Positions 1 through 10,262 of a DNA stretch of 64,000 nucleotides are shown here, piece after piece. Numbering within the stretch: position 1 is the stretch's first letter; each line of letters begins with the position of its first letter. Made by a program: the position numbers and the translations under genes. The notes below the pieces were generated by a model. The model was not told the origin of the DNA, made no database searches, and saw only the letters and a program-made list of their open reading frames with translations. The stretch is from positions 33,515,876-33,579,875 of the forward strand of contig OY755244.1 in assembly GCA_963576725.1 (NCBI GenBank). The letters are read 5' to 3'. The stretch is from Azorinus chamasolen. Taxonomy: Eukaryota; Mollusca; Bivalvia; Cardiida; Solecurtidae.

Positions 1-116
1 GTTTTGAAACCATTGTGATAAATAGAGCATTTGCTCATATGAGCAAATACTCTATTTATCACAATGGTTTCATAAAGTGAATTTTACAGAGGCGTCAATA
101 TGAGGTAATGGGTTAA
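1..116. repeat. TTAA MITE family A, right part (cut by window edge)
   Basis: Holds the family A palindrome (gaaaccattgtgataaatag and its inverse), the tail ttttacagaggcgtcaatat, and a terminal ggtaatgggttaa ending at TTAA 113-116. The remaining bases to 354 show nothing I recognise. Confidence 0.8.
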
Positions 117-354
117 GAAATTAGGTCAAAATTCAAATGTCAAGACAAAAACGTAACATTGATGGAAAGATTTTATCACAAGGGATTCACATATGAAATA
201 TGAGAGCCCTGCTTGTTACAGTTTCGATAAAGGAGAATAATTTTGTAAAAAGCCTTACAGAGTTATGGGTCCTTGGTCAGATTGCAGCCCTTCTTGTGAT
301 GGTGAACAAGTGTGTGAAGTTTCATATTCATTTGCATAGAAGTAATAGCCAAAG

Positions 355-603
355 TTAACCCTTTCCCTGTTCTGTATATTGGCCAAATTTCAATACCTAC
401 TGAATATTCATTAACATATAGCTATAAAGAAATATGAAAGGTGGAACATTGTAGACATTTTAGAAAGTACAGATACAGATCTATCAAATTCTATTAGCAA
501 ACAGAGCAGACTCTGATCAGGCGGCTCCTCTAGGAGCCGTCTGATCTGGGTCTACTCTGTTTGCAAATGCGTGAAAACAGGTTTATATGAGGGAAAGGGG
601 TAA
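355..603. repeat. TTAA MITE family B
   Basis: Starts TTAACCCTTTCCCTG and ends AGGGAAAGGGGTAA. The internal palindrome at 497-564 has arms starting gcaaacagagcagac and a tip GGCTCCTCTAGGAGCC. Family B has long unpaired arms containing tgaatattca. Confidence 0.85.
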
Positions 604-609
604 AGTCCC

Positions 610-697
610 TGGACGACAACGATAATAACCCAACGCCTCTGAGTTATGACAACAGCGCGTATTTTTTTTCTTTGAAAAAAACATACAAGCTAAAAAT
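610..697. repeat. Element J remnant
   Basis: gacgacaacgataa ... tttgaaaaaaacatacaagctaaaaa matches the 3' end of element J (946-1141) in diverged form. Confidence 0.4.
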
Positions 698-872
698 CAG
701 TATAATAATGACATGTTTTATCAATAAAGAGGCAAGAAATATTTGTCCAATTTACCCCAACAATAAAGGTAAATTTTGATCTAACAGGCATATGCATTCA
801 ATGCGAATATAAGCATGATTTGACAACAAATAAAGATGCTGAAGCAAATAAACATAATAAAGTTCAACATTA

Positions 873-1295
873 TTAACCCATTCCCTCATAGACTAGTTTC
901 AGATCCAACCTCTTTAATAAATCTACTGAAAAGCAGCAACTACTACAAACAAGAGCACCGCAAGCGGATGCCAACGCTTGTCTGTCATCATTGTCAAGAT
1001 GAACATGCATACCAAAAATGAAGGTTGTAAATGAAAAATTGAAGAAGTTATGGTCAATGTTAAGATTTCGGACGACAACGACGAAGCGTATGCCGGAGTT
1101 ACGACAATAGCTCGTGATTTCTTCGAAACAGACGAGCTAAAAAGGGAAAATTTAAAATTGTCTAGTTTTGAAACCATTATGATAAATAGAGTATTTGCTT
1201 CATATATAGGAGCAAATGCTCTATTTATCACAATGGTTTCAAAAAGTAACTTTTACAGAGGCGTCAAAAGGTGTCAATATGAGCGAATGGGTTAA
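873..1295. repeat. TTAA MITE family A interrupted by element J
   Basis: TTAA 873-876 with CCCATTCCCTCATA at the left and GAGCGAATGGG-TTAA at 1292-1295. The palindrome is at about 1165-1242. The left arm breaks at about 945 and resumes at about 1142. Confidence 0.75.
946..1141 (+). mobile_element. Element J (Pearl/Helentron-like) inside a family A MITE
   Basis: Begins acaagagcaccgcaagcgg, like the P elements. Ends with a hairpin, atagctcgtgatttcttcga then cagacgagctaaaaa. A second copy lies in reverse at 1746-2033. Confidence 0.55.
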
Positions 1296-1378
1296 TAATT
1301 CCAGTTCAGATAATCCTGTTTGTGTTGATCCTTAAAGCAATCATATATATCCAGCAAAATTTAATTGGTAAATGTTCT

Positions 1379-1617
1379 TTAACCCTTTGCTTAATGAATA
1401 TTCATGTCAGAAATAATGACATCATGAATATCAATTAACTGAATTTTTTATAATGGCATAATAAACAGGGGAATTTTTTTTATCATAACAGAAACTGCAG
1501 AATAAGACATATATTACGTCATAAGCAAACAGAGCAGACTCCTGTAGGAGCCATCTGATCTGGGTCTGCTCTGTTTGCAAAAGCATGGGCAGGCGTTTTT
1601 ATGGAGTAAAGGGTTAA
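1379..1617. repeat. TTAA MITE family B (subtype with tcagaaataatgac)
   Basis: TTAACCCTTTGCTTAATG to GGAGTAAAGGGTTAA. The palindrome gcaaacagagcagac is intact on both sides, but the tip is shortened to actcctgtaggagcc. Confidence 0.8.
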
Positions 1618-1745
1618 AGATGTTATATTGTAAAATTCCGAAAATACATTTTTTGGTGTTCTAAGTGTCGCTTAATTAGCCCTTTACTCCATGAATAATT
1701 ATGTCAGAAATAATGACATTATAAATATTAATTAACTGATTATTT

Positions 1746-2033
1746 TTAGCTCATCTGTTTCGAAGAAAAGTTGAGCTATTGTGGTCACTGGGTCGTAGGC
1801 GTTGACGTCGTCATGCAAAAACTTTAATATAGCTGACATTACTCAAAAAGTATAAGCGGTATCAACATGAAACTTCATAGGTTAGTAGATCTCATTGAGG
1901 GGAAGGCCCCTACATAAGAACCATAACTTTTGATTTCAAAATTTTGGAGTTATCGCCTTTTATTGTTTTCATTTTTGTTTTAAATTTAGCTGGACATGCA
2001 CCAAATCAGACAAGAGGCTCTTGTTTAATGGCA
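1746..2033 (-). mobile_element. Element J, reverse copy
   Basis: On the minus strand it starts aacaagagcctcttgtctg and ends with the hairpin atagctcaacttttcttcga then cagatgagctaaaaa. Confidence 0.5.
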
Positions 2034-2090
2034 CTATGAACAAGGGGAATTTTTGTCATGATTAAAACTCTACAATCAGATCTGTATTAT

Positions 2091-2319
2091 TTAACCCTTT
2101 CCTCCATAAATACCCCTTTCTACGCCTCTGTAATAACCACTTCTTGAAACCATTGTGATAAATAGAGCATTTGCTCCTATAGGAGCAAATGCTCTATTTA
2201 TCACAATGGTTTCAAACTACAAAATTCTAAAATTTTACTTTTCTCTAGTATATGCTCCTTTTGGGTAGATTCATTCAAAGAGATCGGGTCTAAAAATAGC
2301 ATATGGAGGAAAGGGTTAA
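2091..2319. repeat. TTAA MITE family A, complete copy
   Basis: TTAA at both ends, TIR CCCTTTCCTCCATA with inverse TATGGAGGAAAGGG. The palindrome tip GCTCCTATAGGAGC is at 2173-2186. Confidence 0.9.
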
Positions 2320-2632
2320 TAAGAAAACAGCAGATCCTAGTCAGATGGCTCCTACGTGAGCTGCCTGATCTGGGTCTACTTTGTCTGCAGGCAAAACCAT
2401 AAAAAGGCATATTTATGAAGTAAAGGGTAAACTTACATCATGATTTATCATAACCAAGATCTTACAGGATTACACACTCTCTTACAATATGGATAGATAA
2501 AGACACGAGGAAGCTAGAGTAAAAAACATCTGGAATTTAATAAAAAAAATATGGCATGTATAAATGTATTCATTGATAAGATTTTAACAATAATCAATCC
2601 TGAGTGAGATACTCAAACCAAACACATTCTGA

Positions 2633-2868
2633 TTAACCCTTTTCTTCATATAAACACGTTTTCATGCATTTGCAAACAGAGTAGACCAGATATAGGAGAC
2701 GTCTGATCAGGGTCTGCTCTGTTTGCCAATGGAATTTGATAGTTGTTTCTTAAGGTGTCTAAAATGGCTACAATGTCCCACTTTCCATATTTCATTATAA
2801 CTATTTTGTTCATGAATATTCAGTAGGTATTGAAAATTGGAATAAAAATAAAACAGGGAAAGTGTTAA
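2633..2868. repeat. TTAA MITE family B
   Basis: TTAACCCTTTTCTTCATATA to AACAGGGAAAGTGTTAA. The palindrome centre is partly deleted. It shares its right TTAA with the next copy. Confidence 0.85.
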
Positions 2869-3123
2869 CCCTTTCCCTCTTAGAAACATGTTTTCACGCA
2901 TTTGCAAACAGAGCAGACCAAGATCAGATGGCTCCTATAGGAGCTGTCTGATCAGGGTCTTCTCTGTTTGCTTATGGAATTTGAAAGATCTGTTTCTTTA
3001 CTTTCTAAACTGGCTACAATGTTCCACCTTCCATATTTTTCATTTAAATTATTATGTCCATGAATATTCAGTAGGTATTGATTCATTAAATTTGGAAGAA
3101 ACATAGAACTGGGAAAGGGTTAA
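2865..3123. repeat. TTAA MITE family B, abutting the previous copy
   Basis: TTAACCCTTTCCCTCTTAG to CTGGGAAAGGGTTAA. The tip GCTCCTATAGGAGC is at 2931-2944. Confidence 0.87.
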
Positions 3124-3214
3124 ATTCAAATACAATGGGTAAAACAAGATTGCCATTATCTGCTAAAGTGTAATATTAGGGAAAAAAACTGTTGTTCCAA
3201 ATTACCCATTATTT

Positions 3215-3410
3215 TTAATCCTTTCCTTCATATAAACACAATTTCATGCATTTGCAAACAGAGTAGACTCAGATCAGACGGCTCCTATAGGAGCCGTCTG
3301 ATCAGGGTCTGCTCTTTTTGCTTTTGACATAATATAAATCTGATTCTACAGTTTTTCTCAAAGCAAAATATTTCCTTGAAAAGTTAAATATTGAACAGGG
3401 AAAGGGTTAA
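3215..3410. repeat. TTAA MITE family B
   Basis: TTAATCCTTTCCTTCATATA to CAGGGAAAGGGTTAA. The tip GCTCCTATAGGAGC is at 3281-3294. Confidence 0.85.
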
Positions 3411-3563
3411 GTTAGTGAAGAACTATCAATCTTTCAGAATTCAGGGTAGAGTTAGATCTGCTTAAAAAAGATGTAGATGAGATGCATGAAAGTCCCATAT
3501 CACACTGACTTACAAACACCAAAATAAACTAACAAATACACATGTAGGAGGACCCTAGGTAAA

Positions 3564-4410
3564 ACTAGAACTACATCTAAAGGTGATGAATACCCCCACT
3601 AGCACATTTGACACAGAGATGGGGGTTATAGAAATAAATCACTACAATATCTGCTACAGTTTAGAAAAAAAACTGCGGAAAACCTGAAATTTCCTAAAAA
3701 TTTCTAAGTCAAAATGCTGTAATTGCTTTAAAAATCAATGTAGTGTAACAAAATTCAAACTCGATCTGTAACTCATTATTATAAAGCTACATACCAAATA
3801 TCACATCAATATCTGCAAGGGTTTAGAAAAAAACTGCGGAAAACCTGAATTTCCGGAAAATTTCTAAGTAAAATCACTGTATTTCCATGAAAAATCAATG
3901 AAACGTAATGAAATTCAAACTTGATCTGTAACTCATTATAATAAAGCCACATACCAAATATCACTTCAATATCTGTAAAGGTGTAGAAAAAAACTCTGGA
4001 AAACCTGAATTTCCGGAAAATTTCTAAGTAAAATCACTGTATTTCCGTGAAAAATCAATGAAGCGTAACAAAATTCAAACTTGATCTGTAACTCAAGTTT
4101 ATAATAAAGCCACATACCACATATCACTTAAATATCTGTAAAGGTTTAGAAAAAACTCCGGAAACTGAAAAATAACAAAGGGCAATAACTCCAAAAATAC
4201 TGAAGACAGAGTTACAAACCTTGTGCACTGCACTTGCGGTAAATGTGATCTATCTATATACATGTATGAAGTTTGAAGTCAATTGCTTTTATACTTTGGA
4301 AGTTATGATCCAGACAAGGCAGACGGATGGACGGACGAACGGACGACCTGACGGACATTGTGACTCCAGTATACCCCCTCCAAAACTTCATTTGTGGGGG
4401 TATAAATAGT
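3564..4410 (+). mobile_element. Pearl/Helentron-like element P1
   Basis: Begins aactagaactacatc. The subterminal motif ATACCCCCAC (3590-3599) is inverted as GTGGGGGTAT near 4394. The core has about four diverged tandem units of roughly 150 bp (tagaaaaaaactgcggaaaa). A gacggacgaacgg microsatellite precedes the 3' hairpin. Confidence 0.7.
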
Positions 4411-4569
4411 TGTTGGTTGGAAACCATTAGATTGACCAACTGCAAAGCAATATATCCATATTTTTCTAAAACAAGAGGGACATTGTAACTAGCCTATATC
4501 CGCATCTGATTAATAGGCCAAGTGATCTAGTATGTACATCTACTAAGATAATTCAGGTTGGTTGCTGTA

Positions 4570-4774
4570 CAGTGAAACTCCGCTAATGCGACCACTTAAT
4601 AAACAGCCACTGATGTCGTTTAAAGCAGGTGGTTGCTTAATGCAGGACAAAAGTTATGCAGAAAGCTCCTATAGGAGCTTTCTGCATAACTTTCGTCCTG
4701 CATTAAGCTACCACCTGCCTCTGCCACCCAGAATTATGCCCCTTTTTGGTGGTCGTATTAGCGGGGTTTTACTG
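4570..4774. repeat. TA-type MITE family C3
   Basis: CAGTGAAACTCCGCTAATGC at the left, inverted at the right as GTATTAGCGGGGTTTTACTG, flanked by TA. The internal palindrome holds gcttaatgcaggac and the tip GCTCCTATAGGAGC at 4665-4678. The sequence from 4775 to 5055 has no recognised feature. Confidence 0.85.
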
Positions 4775-5055
4775 TATTTCACTTTGATGAAGGACCAGCT
4801 GATGTTCATTCCATTCCACAGTTTTCGAGATGTTGTTTCAAGAAATTGTTCATTGAAATCTTTTTTTTTTCAGTCCCTATGACATACATATGAAACTGAT
4901 CAAGTCCACTAATATAATTTCCATAGAGAACCATCTACGCATCATTCCTGTGAAGTCATTTCGTGGTTTTGTAGGAGATTTTGTTTAATCTAGCTGCTCT
5001 GTTTGCTTATGAAATAATATACAGGCCCAAATATACCCAAATATATAAATGATCA

Positions 5056-5140
5056 TTTCTCCTCCAATGGTGGAGAAATAAAGGAGCTATTGTCTAAAAT
5101 GTTTAAATTTACACATCTTATCTGGACCTCTTGTGGTCAT
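5056..5140. repeat. Foldback repeat E, fragment
   Basis: ggtggagaaataaagg, then tacacatcttatctggacct, the same terminal region seen at 10202-10262 and 39890-39960. Confidence 0.6.
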
Positions 5141-5188
5141 CTACTCTGTCTTCAAAGGCATTAAAACGTATGTCTATGGAGTAAAGAT

Positions 5189-5419
5189 TTAACCCATTCC
5201 CTCATAGGCTATTTTTAGATGCAACCTTATTTAATAAATCTACCCAAAAGGAGCATTAACTAGAAAAAAGGATTTTTTTTTAGAATTTTGTAGTTTGAAA
5301 CCATTGTGATAAATAGAGAATTTGCTCCTATAGGAGCAAATGCTCTATTTATCACAATGGTTTCAAAAAGTCACTTTTACAGAGGCGTAGAAAAGCGTAT
5401 TTATGGAGAAAAGGGTTAA
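5189..5419. repeat. TTAA MITE family A
   Basis: TTAACCCATTCCCTCATAG to ATGGAGAAAAGGGTTAA. The palindrome is 5297-5364 with tip GCTCCTATAGGAGC at 5324-5337. Confidence 0.88.
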
Positions 5420-5472
5420 ACGGTCAAATGTATATTAGGTCTGGGCCCTGCAAATTAATGTCACATTACATT

Positions 5473-6008
5473 AACAAGAGTGTTCAAAGGAACTCATGTG
5501 TCACCTGCTGGGAGAAGTTTTAGAATAAACAAGAGTCTTTGGAGGAACACATGTGTCACCTGCTCGCAGATGACACAGAAACTGTTAATCCGCTGGAGTG
5601 CAAAAATCAGAACAAAGGGGAATAACTAAAAAAGTATTGCATGCAGATTGATGAACCTTAATTGCATCAATGGTCCTTAATGAGAGGATGACACATGTGA
5701 AATTTGATTAATTTAGAAATGACAGCCAAAAAAGAAAGTGTGACAGACAGACAGACAGACAGACGGACAGACAGACAGAAAACAGAAAAGTGATCGCTAA
5801 GTAACACACTGCCTCTCAGCAGGTGACCAAAAAAAAAAAGTGTGATGGACAGACAGACAGACGATGGAAAAGTGATCCTTATGTGACACACTGGCTCTCG
5901 GCTCGTGACACACAAAAAAATAAAGTGTGATGGACAGACAGATGGACAGACAGACGATGGAAAAGTGATCCCTATGTGACACACTGCCTCTCGGCACGTG
6001 ACACATAA
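5473..6008 (+). mobile_element. Pearl/Helentron-like element P2 with a duplicated 5' end
   Basis: Two 5' ends, aacaagagtgttc at 5473 and aacaagagtcttt at 5528, each followed by a small hairpin and ATGTGTCACCTGCT. The 3' side has (GACA)n blocks separated by gatggaaaagtgatcc, and ends GTGACACATAA, the inverse of the 5' motif. Confidence 0.7.
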
Positions 6009-6339
6009 ACTTTGTTCTTCTCAAAATAAAAGTTACATAGTCATTAATTGTTCACAATCACCAGAAGAGCATTAACTATCATTTACTGCTATTTACTCCA
6101 GTTTTTGGACATTATCATATTGTTTTCTGAGATGTTTTACCATTTTTACACAAAAAGTTTTGCAGTGATTGAAATAACCTAACAAAGAGACATGTCACTA
6201 ACAAGTGCTATTGACAAACATGGTGTTGTACCCCAGTTCTAAAGGATCAGCCATAAAAATTGTTTCATCTAATTATCTAATATGTCACATGCAGTTCACA
6301 GCATATTTAGCACTTTCAAATCAAGACATGCAGGCACTG

Positions 6340-6768
6340 CCATTTGCAAACACTACAGACCAAGATCAGAGGACTCCTCTAGGAGCCCTCTAACCAGGGT
6401 CGTCACTGTTACATGGCAGACCCAGATCAGAGGGATCCTAGAGGAGCCCTCTGATCAGGGTCAGCACTGTGTCTGCCATTTGCAAACATTGCAGACCCAG
6501 ATCAGAGGGCTCATCTAGAGTCAGCACTGTTTGTCTGTCATTTGCAGACATTGCACACCTAGATCAGAGGGATCCTAGAGGGACCCTCTGATCAGGACCA
6601 GCACTGTTTGTCTGCCATTCGCAAACACTGCAGACCCAGATCAGAAGGCTCCTAGAGGAGCCCTCTGATCAGGGTCAGCACTGTTTGTCTGCCATTTGCA
6701 AACATTGCAGACCCAGATCAGAAGGCTCCTAGAGGAGCCCTCTGATCAGGGCCAGCACTGTTTGTCAT
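6340..6768. repeat. Tandem array of palindromic units
   Basis: Five to six units of about 60-75 bp, each a near-palindrome: tgcagacccagatcagaggg, a CTCCTAGAGGAG tip, and the inverse, then cagcactgtttgtctgccat. The array has diverged copies and lacks TIRs. Confidence 0.75.
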
Positions 6769-7100
6769 TCAAAGTCTTTCAGCAAGTTTACACCTTTCAT
6801 ACTAAGTGGGCTCTATAGTTAAACACTGATGGGCTATTCCACTCAGATAATTCAGGTTTGATTTGGTGAATTGCTGTAGAATACACAGTTTTCATTTGAT
6901 CTGGATCAGGCCTATTTCATGGACACGCTCATGGCAAGTCTCGTCAGTACAGCTCATCATCCTGTGTTAGTGTTGCACGTGCGGCACCATTAGTGTGATT
7001 ATTGTCGATCCACTGTCGTTGACCTGTGACTGTATCATACTGGTACATCATGCCTCTTTCTACAAGTAAAACAACATCAGAGTAAGACAAACTATAATTC
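6769..7100. other. No recognised feature
   Basis: Unique-looking AT-rich sequence. I see no coding signal or repeat other than short ttctacaagtaa and ttctagaagtaa echoes near the right end. Confidence 0.4.
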
Positions 7101-7173
7101 GAGGGCTTGGTGCAAAACTATTGTAACTCCTTCACTTTGTGAAGGAGTTACAATAGTTTTGCACCAAGCCCTC
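7101..7173. repeat. Perfect 35-bp-arm foldback (family D)
   Basis: The arm starts gagggcttggtgcaaaacta and runs to gaaggag-equivalent bases at the tip. The loop is ttt and the inverse arm is exact. Other copies: 21530-21595 (nearly complete), half copies at 7477-7512 and 27833-27874. Confidence 0.85.
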
Positions 7174-7476
7174 TAATTATGCCTTTTTCTAGAAGTAAGA
7201 CAAAATATAATTATGCCTATTACTAGAAGTAAGACAAACTATAATTATATCCATAGGGCAAGGATACACCGTATGTCTTATAATTACCGTTGAACTTCTA
7301 TATCTCAAACTTAACCTTCTGCATTCTGAGCAATTGTCAGGTGCAAATATTGTTGTCTGCTTCAATTCTAAAAGTATTCTTTTCTTCAATTACTTCTCAA
7401 AAACAGAGAGTGACAAACATTTTCTATCTTGATGAGACACCGAGTTACGGCAAAGGTTATTACAAAGTCTCCAGCA

Positions 7477-8346
7477 GTGAAGGAGTTAGAATAGTTTTGC
7501 ACCAAGCCCTCGAATTTGTAATCTCATGGGCTATTGTTAGACCAAAGCTCATTGAATAAATCTACCAAAAAGGAGCATTTACTAGAAACAAGAGTGTTCG
7601 GAGGAACACATGTGTCACCTGCTCGTAACTGACACAAAAACTGTTAATATGCTGGAGTGCGAAAATCCGAACAAAGGGAAATAACTCAAAAAGTATTGCA
7701 TGCAGAGTGATGGACCTTAGTTACATCAATGGTCCTCAATGAAAGGAAGACACATGTCAAACTTGAAAGCTGTATAATGATTAGATTAGAAATGAGAGCC
7801 AAAATAAAAGTGTGATGAAAATCAGAACAAGGGGAAATAACTAAGAAAGTATTGCATGCATAGTGATGGACTTCAGTTACATCAATGGTCCTCAATGAGA
7901 GGAAGACACATGTCAAATTTGAAAGCTCTATAATGATTAGTTTAGAAATGACAACCAAAAACGAAAGTGTGACGAAAATCCGAACAAAGGGGAATTACTC
8001 AAAAAGTATTGCATGCATAGTAATGGACCTTAGTTACATCAATGGTCCTCAATGAGAGGAAGACACAAAAGAAATTTGAAAGCTTTATAACAATTAGTTT
8101 AGAAATGACAGCCAAAAAAAGAAAGTGTGACAGACAGACAGACAGACGGACAGACAGACAGACGACGGAAAAGTGATCCCTAAGTGACACACTGCCTCTC
8201 TGCAAGTGACACAAAAAGGACATAAAATAGAATTGTGTAGTGTAGTGTTAAAACCATTGTGATAAATATGCTCTATTTATCACAATGGTTTCAAAAAGAG
8301 ATTTTACAGAGGTGTTAAAAGGCATCAATATGAGGGAATGGGTTAA
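7477..8346. repeat. Composite: half D, family A MITE, inserted element P3
   Basis: A half copy of D (7477-7512) leads into family A sequence (about 7520-7586). P3 (7587-8220) follows, then family A resumes with its palindrome (about 8253-8292) and ends gagggaatgggttaa at 8346. Confidence 0.65.
7587..8220 (+). mobile_element. Pearl/Helentron-like element P3 within a family A MITE
   Basis: Starts aacaagagtgttcggaggaa, then ATGTGTCACCTGCTC. It has three diverged tandem core units (aagtattgcatgca, tacatcaatggtcctcaatg), then (GACA)n, and ends gcaagtgacac. It is the same family as P2. Confidence 0.7.
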
Positions 8347-8357
8347 CCCATTCCGGG

Positions 8358-8576
8358 TTAACCCATTCCCCCATATGCTATTTTTAGACCCAACTTCTTT
8401 GAATAAATCTACCGAAAAGGAGCTTTAACTAGAGAAAAGAAAAAGTTTAGAATTGTGTAGTTTTTAAACAATTGTGATAAATAGAGCATTTGCTCCATAG
8501 GAGCAAATGCTCTATTTATCACAATGGTTTCACAAAGTGACTTTTACAGTGGCGTCAATATGCGGTAATGGGTTAA
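8358..8576. repeat. TTAA MITE family A
   Basis: TTAACCCATTCCCCCATATG to GCGGTAATGGGTTAA. The palindrome tip has lost two bases (gctccataggagc). Confidence 0.85.
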
Positions 8577-8587
8577 AGGAACCATAC

Positions 8588-8860
8588 ACATTACTTCGAG
8601 ATAACAGAAGTTTTCAGTCATCTGATTTCTAATCTGGACAACAATTTCTCCAGTTCACAGCTTAATGCAGGTCTAAAGTACTGCTGAAGATTCCTATACT
8701 TTCAACATGCATTAAGCTGTCACATGTGTTGTGTTTCTAGGTGTGCGTAAAGATACATTTTAGAACAATTCTCTATCATCAATTTTGAAAGGACCAAACT
8801 ATTACTTTGAGATGTCTCAAAGTTCAAGTTATCAAAGTTTGAGACATCGAAGTTCAACTG
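8588..8860. repeat. TA-type MITE family F, diverged
   Basis: The left arm ttacttcgagataacagaag matches the inner TIR; the right end is atcgaagttcaactg then TA. It contains the uninterrupted host sequence cagcttaatgcaggtctaaa, useful as an empty site for the insertion at 14982-15196. Confidence 0.6.
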
Positions 8861-8945
8861 TACTTAAGAAATGGTCACAGGTAAAATTCTTTTCAGTATG
8901 TACATCTGCACATAGTGGCACATAGTCTGTGAAAGTTTGAAACAC

Positions 8946-9045
8946 CAGAGTGTTCGGAGGAACACATGTGTCACCTGCTCGCAACTGACACAAAAACTGT
9001 TAATATGCTGGAGTGTGAAAATCAGAACAAGCAGTACAAGCGTCA
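8946..9045 (+). mobile_element. Pearl-like 5' fragment (P2/P3 family)
   Basis: ccagagtgttcggaggaaca, then catgtgtcacctgctcgc, then loss of the core. Confidence 0.6.
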
Positions 9046-9304
9046 ACATTAACAAAACAAAAGTAACACCAACCAAAGCTTGTAAAAGTTAACCCTTATA
9101 GATAAGAAACCCCTTTTCACACAGAGAAGATCCAGATCAGACAACTCCTACTATAGGAACTGATCACAGTATGCTCTGTTGGCTTTTAAAATACAGTAAT
9201 TTGAATATTAAAACAAGTATGCTTATCTGTCTTTAGGACTGGTGGCAGCTTAATGCAGGGTGCAAGTTATTCTAATTTATTTTCAAGAGGTCATAAATTC
9301 TTGT

Positions 9305-9752
9305 ATAACCCTTTCCCTTATATAAACACCTTTTAAACTTAGCAAACAATGTAGATCCAGATCAGATGGCCCCTACAGAAGCTGTCTGATCAGGGTGTGC
9401 TCTGTTGCAAAGACAAAACAATCCTGTGTTAACCCTTCGCTTGCTAATCGCGTCAATATACCTACCTGTAAATAGTGAAAACCCAGATGAGACAGCTCCT
9501 GCAGGAGCTGTCTCATCAGGGTCTGCACTATTTACAAGTTGATTGTGCAACCAGTGCACTCCACAGCAGTGATTGCACAGCGAAATACATGTACACAGTG
9601 AAGATGTATGTAATTATACAACAGGGCATGGGTAAAGAAGGAGAAATGTATTTTAAAATTCAGCAAGCGAAGGGTTAATGCACCATTATAAACGTTCACC
9701 TCATAAATATTCATGGTGTCATTGTGTTTTATACTGAACAGGGAAAGGGTCA
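9305..9752. repeat. TTAA MITE family B interrupted by family G
   Basis: B opens ataaccctttcccttata and has its palindrome at about 9339-9410. It is cut at TTAA 9429 and resumes at 9679 with ataaatattcatggtgtc, ending cagggaaagggtcaa. A damaged B fragment also lies at about 9089-9190. Confidence 0.7.
9429..9678. repeat. TTAA MITE family G, complete, nested in B
   Basis: The TIRs are TTAACCCTTCGCTTGCT and AGCAAGCGAAGGGTTAA, exact over 17 bp. The internal palindrome is cagatgagacagctcctgca and its inverse. It is distinct from A and B but has the same end chemistry. Confidence 0.88.
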
Positions 9753-9816
9753 AACAGTTCAGATGTGTAATAATAGCTTTCTTACAGAACTACATGAAAA
9801 GCTGTATACCCAATAC

Positions 9817-10050
9817 TTAACCCTTTCCTCCATAATATGCCTTTCTACGCTTCTGTAATAACAACTTCTTGAAACCAATGTGACAAATAGAGCATTTGCT
9901 CCTATAGGAGCAAATGCTCTATTTGTCACATTGGTTTCTTAAATTACTACAAAATTCTAATTTTTTACTTTTCTCTTAGCAAATGCTCCTTTTGGGTAGA
10001 TTCATTCAAAGAGGTTAGGTCTAAAAATAGCCTATGGAGGAAAGGGTTAA
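9817..10050. repeat. TTAA MITE family A flanked by 57-bp direct repeats
   Basis: TIR CCCTTTCCTCCATA and its inverse, tip GCTCCTATAGGAGC at 9899-9912. Flanks 9761-9817 and 10050-10106 are near-identical direct copies starting agatgtgtaataatagcttt. Confidence 0.88.
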
Positions 10051-10111
10051 GATGTGTAATAATAGCTTTCTTACAGAACTACATGAAAAGCTGTGTACCC
10101 AATACTCAAAA

Positions 10112-10262
10112 ACATCATTTCTCCACCAAACCCTAAACTGTGACAACTCTTTAGAATTATCTCTTCGAGATGATTCTAGAGAGAGGTCATAACACAGGGG
10201 TGTGGAGAAATAAAGAAGCTATCCTTGAATATGTTTTAATTTATGCATCTTATCTGGAGACC
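10112..10262. repeat. Foldback repeat E overlapping the cadherin stop
   Basis: A tttctccaccaaacccta arm, an internal palindrome tagaattatctcttcgagat, then a gtgtggagaaataaag arm and the terminal region to tatctggagacct. It overlaps coding exon 13 at 10219-10262. Other copies: 25131-25236, 39818-39960, 48110-48205, fragment 5056-5140. Confidence 0.75.

Larger units (their letters stand above)
1677..2430. repeat. TTAA MITE family B carrying two nested insertions
   Basis: The left part is 1677-1745. Element J follows at 1746-2033, then more B, then a complete family A MITE at 2091-2319, then the B palindrome region and its end, gaagtaaagggtaa. The A insert sits at a TTAA within the B sequence tgtattatttaataag. 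Confidence 0.7.

Noticed and set aside
6340..6768. CRISPR-like array of regularly spaced palindromes
   Set aside because: The spacing and units resemble a tandem repeat; there are no unique spacers, no cas genes, and the genome is clearly animal.
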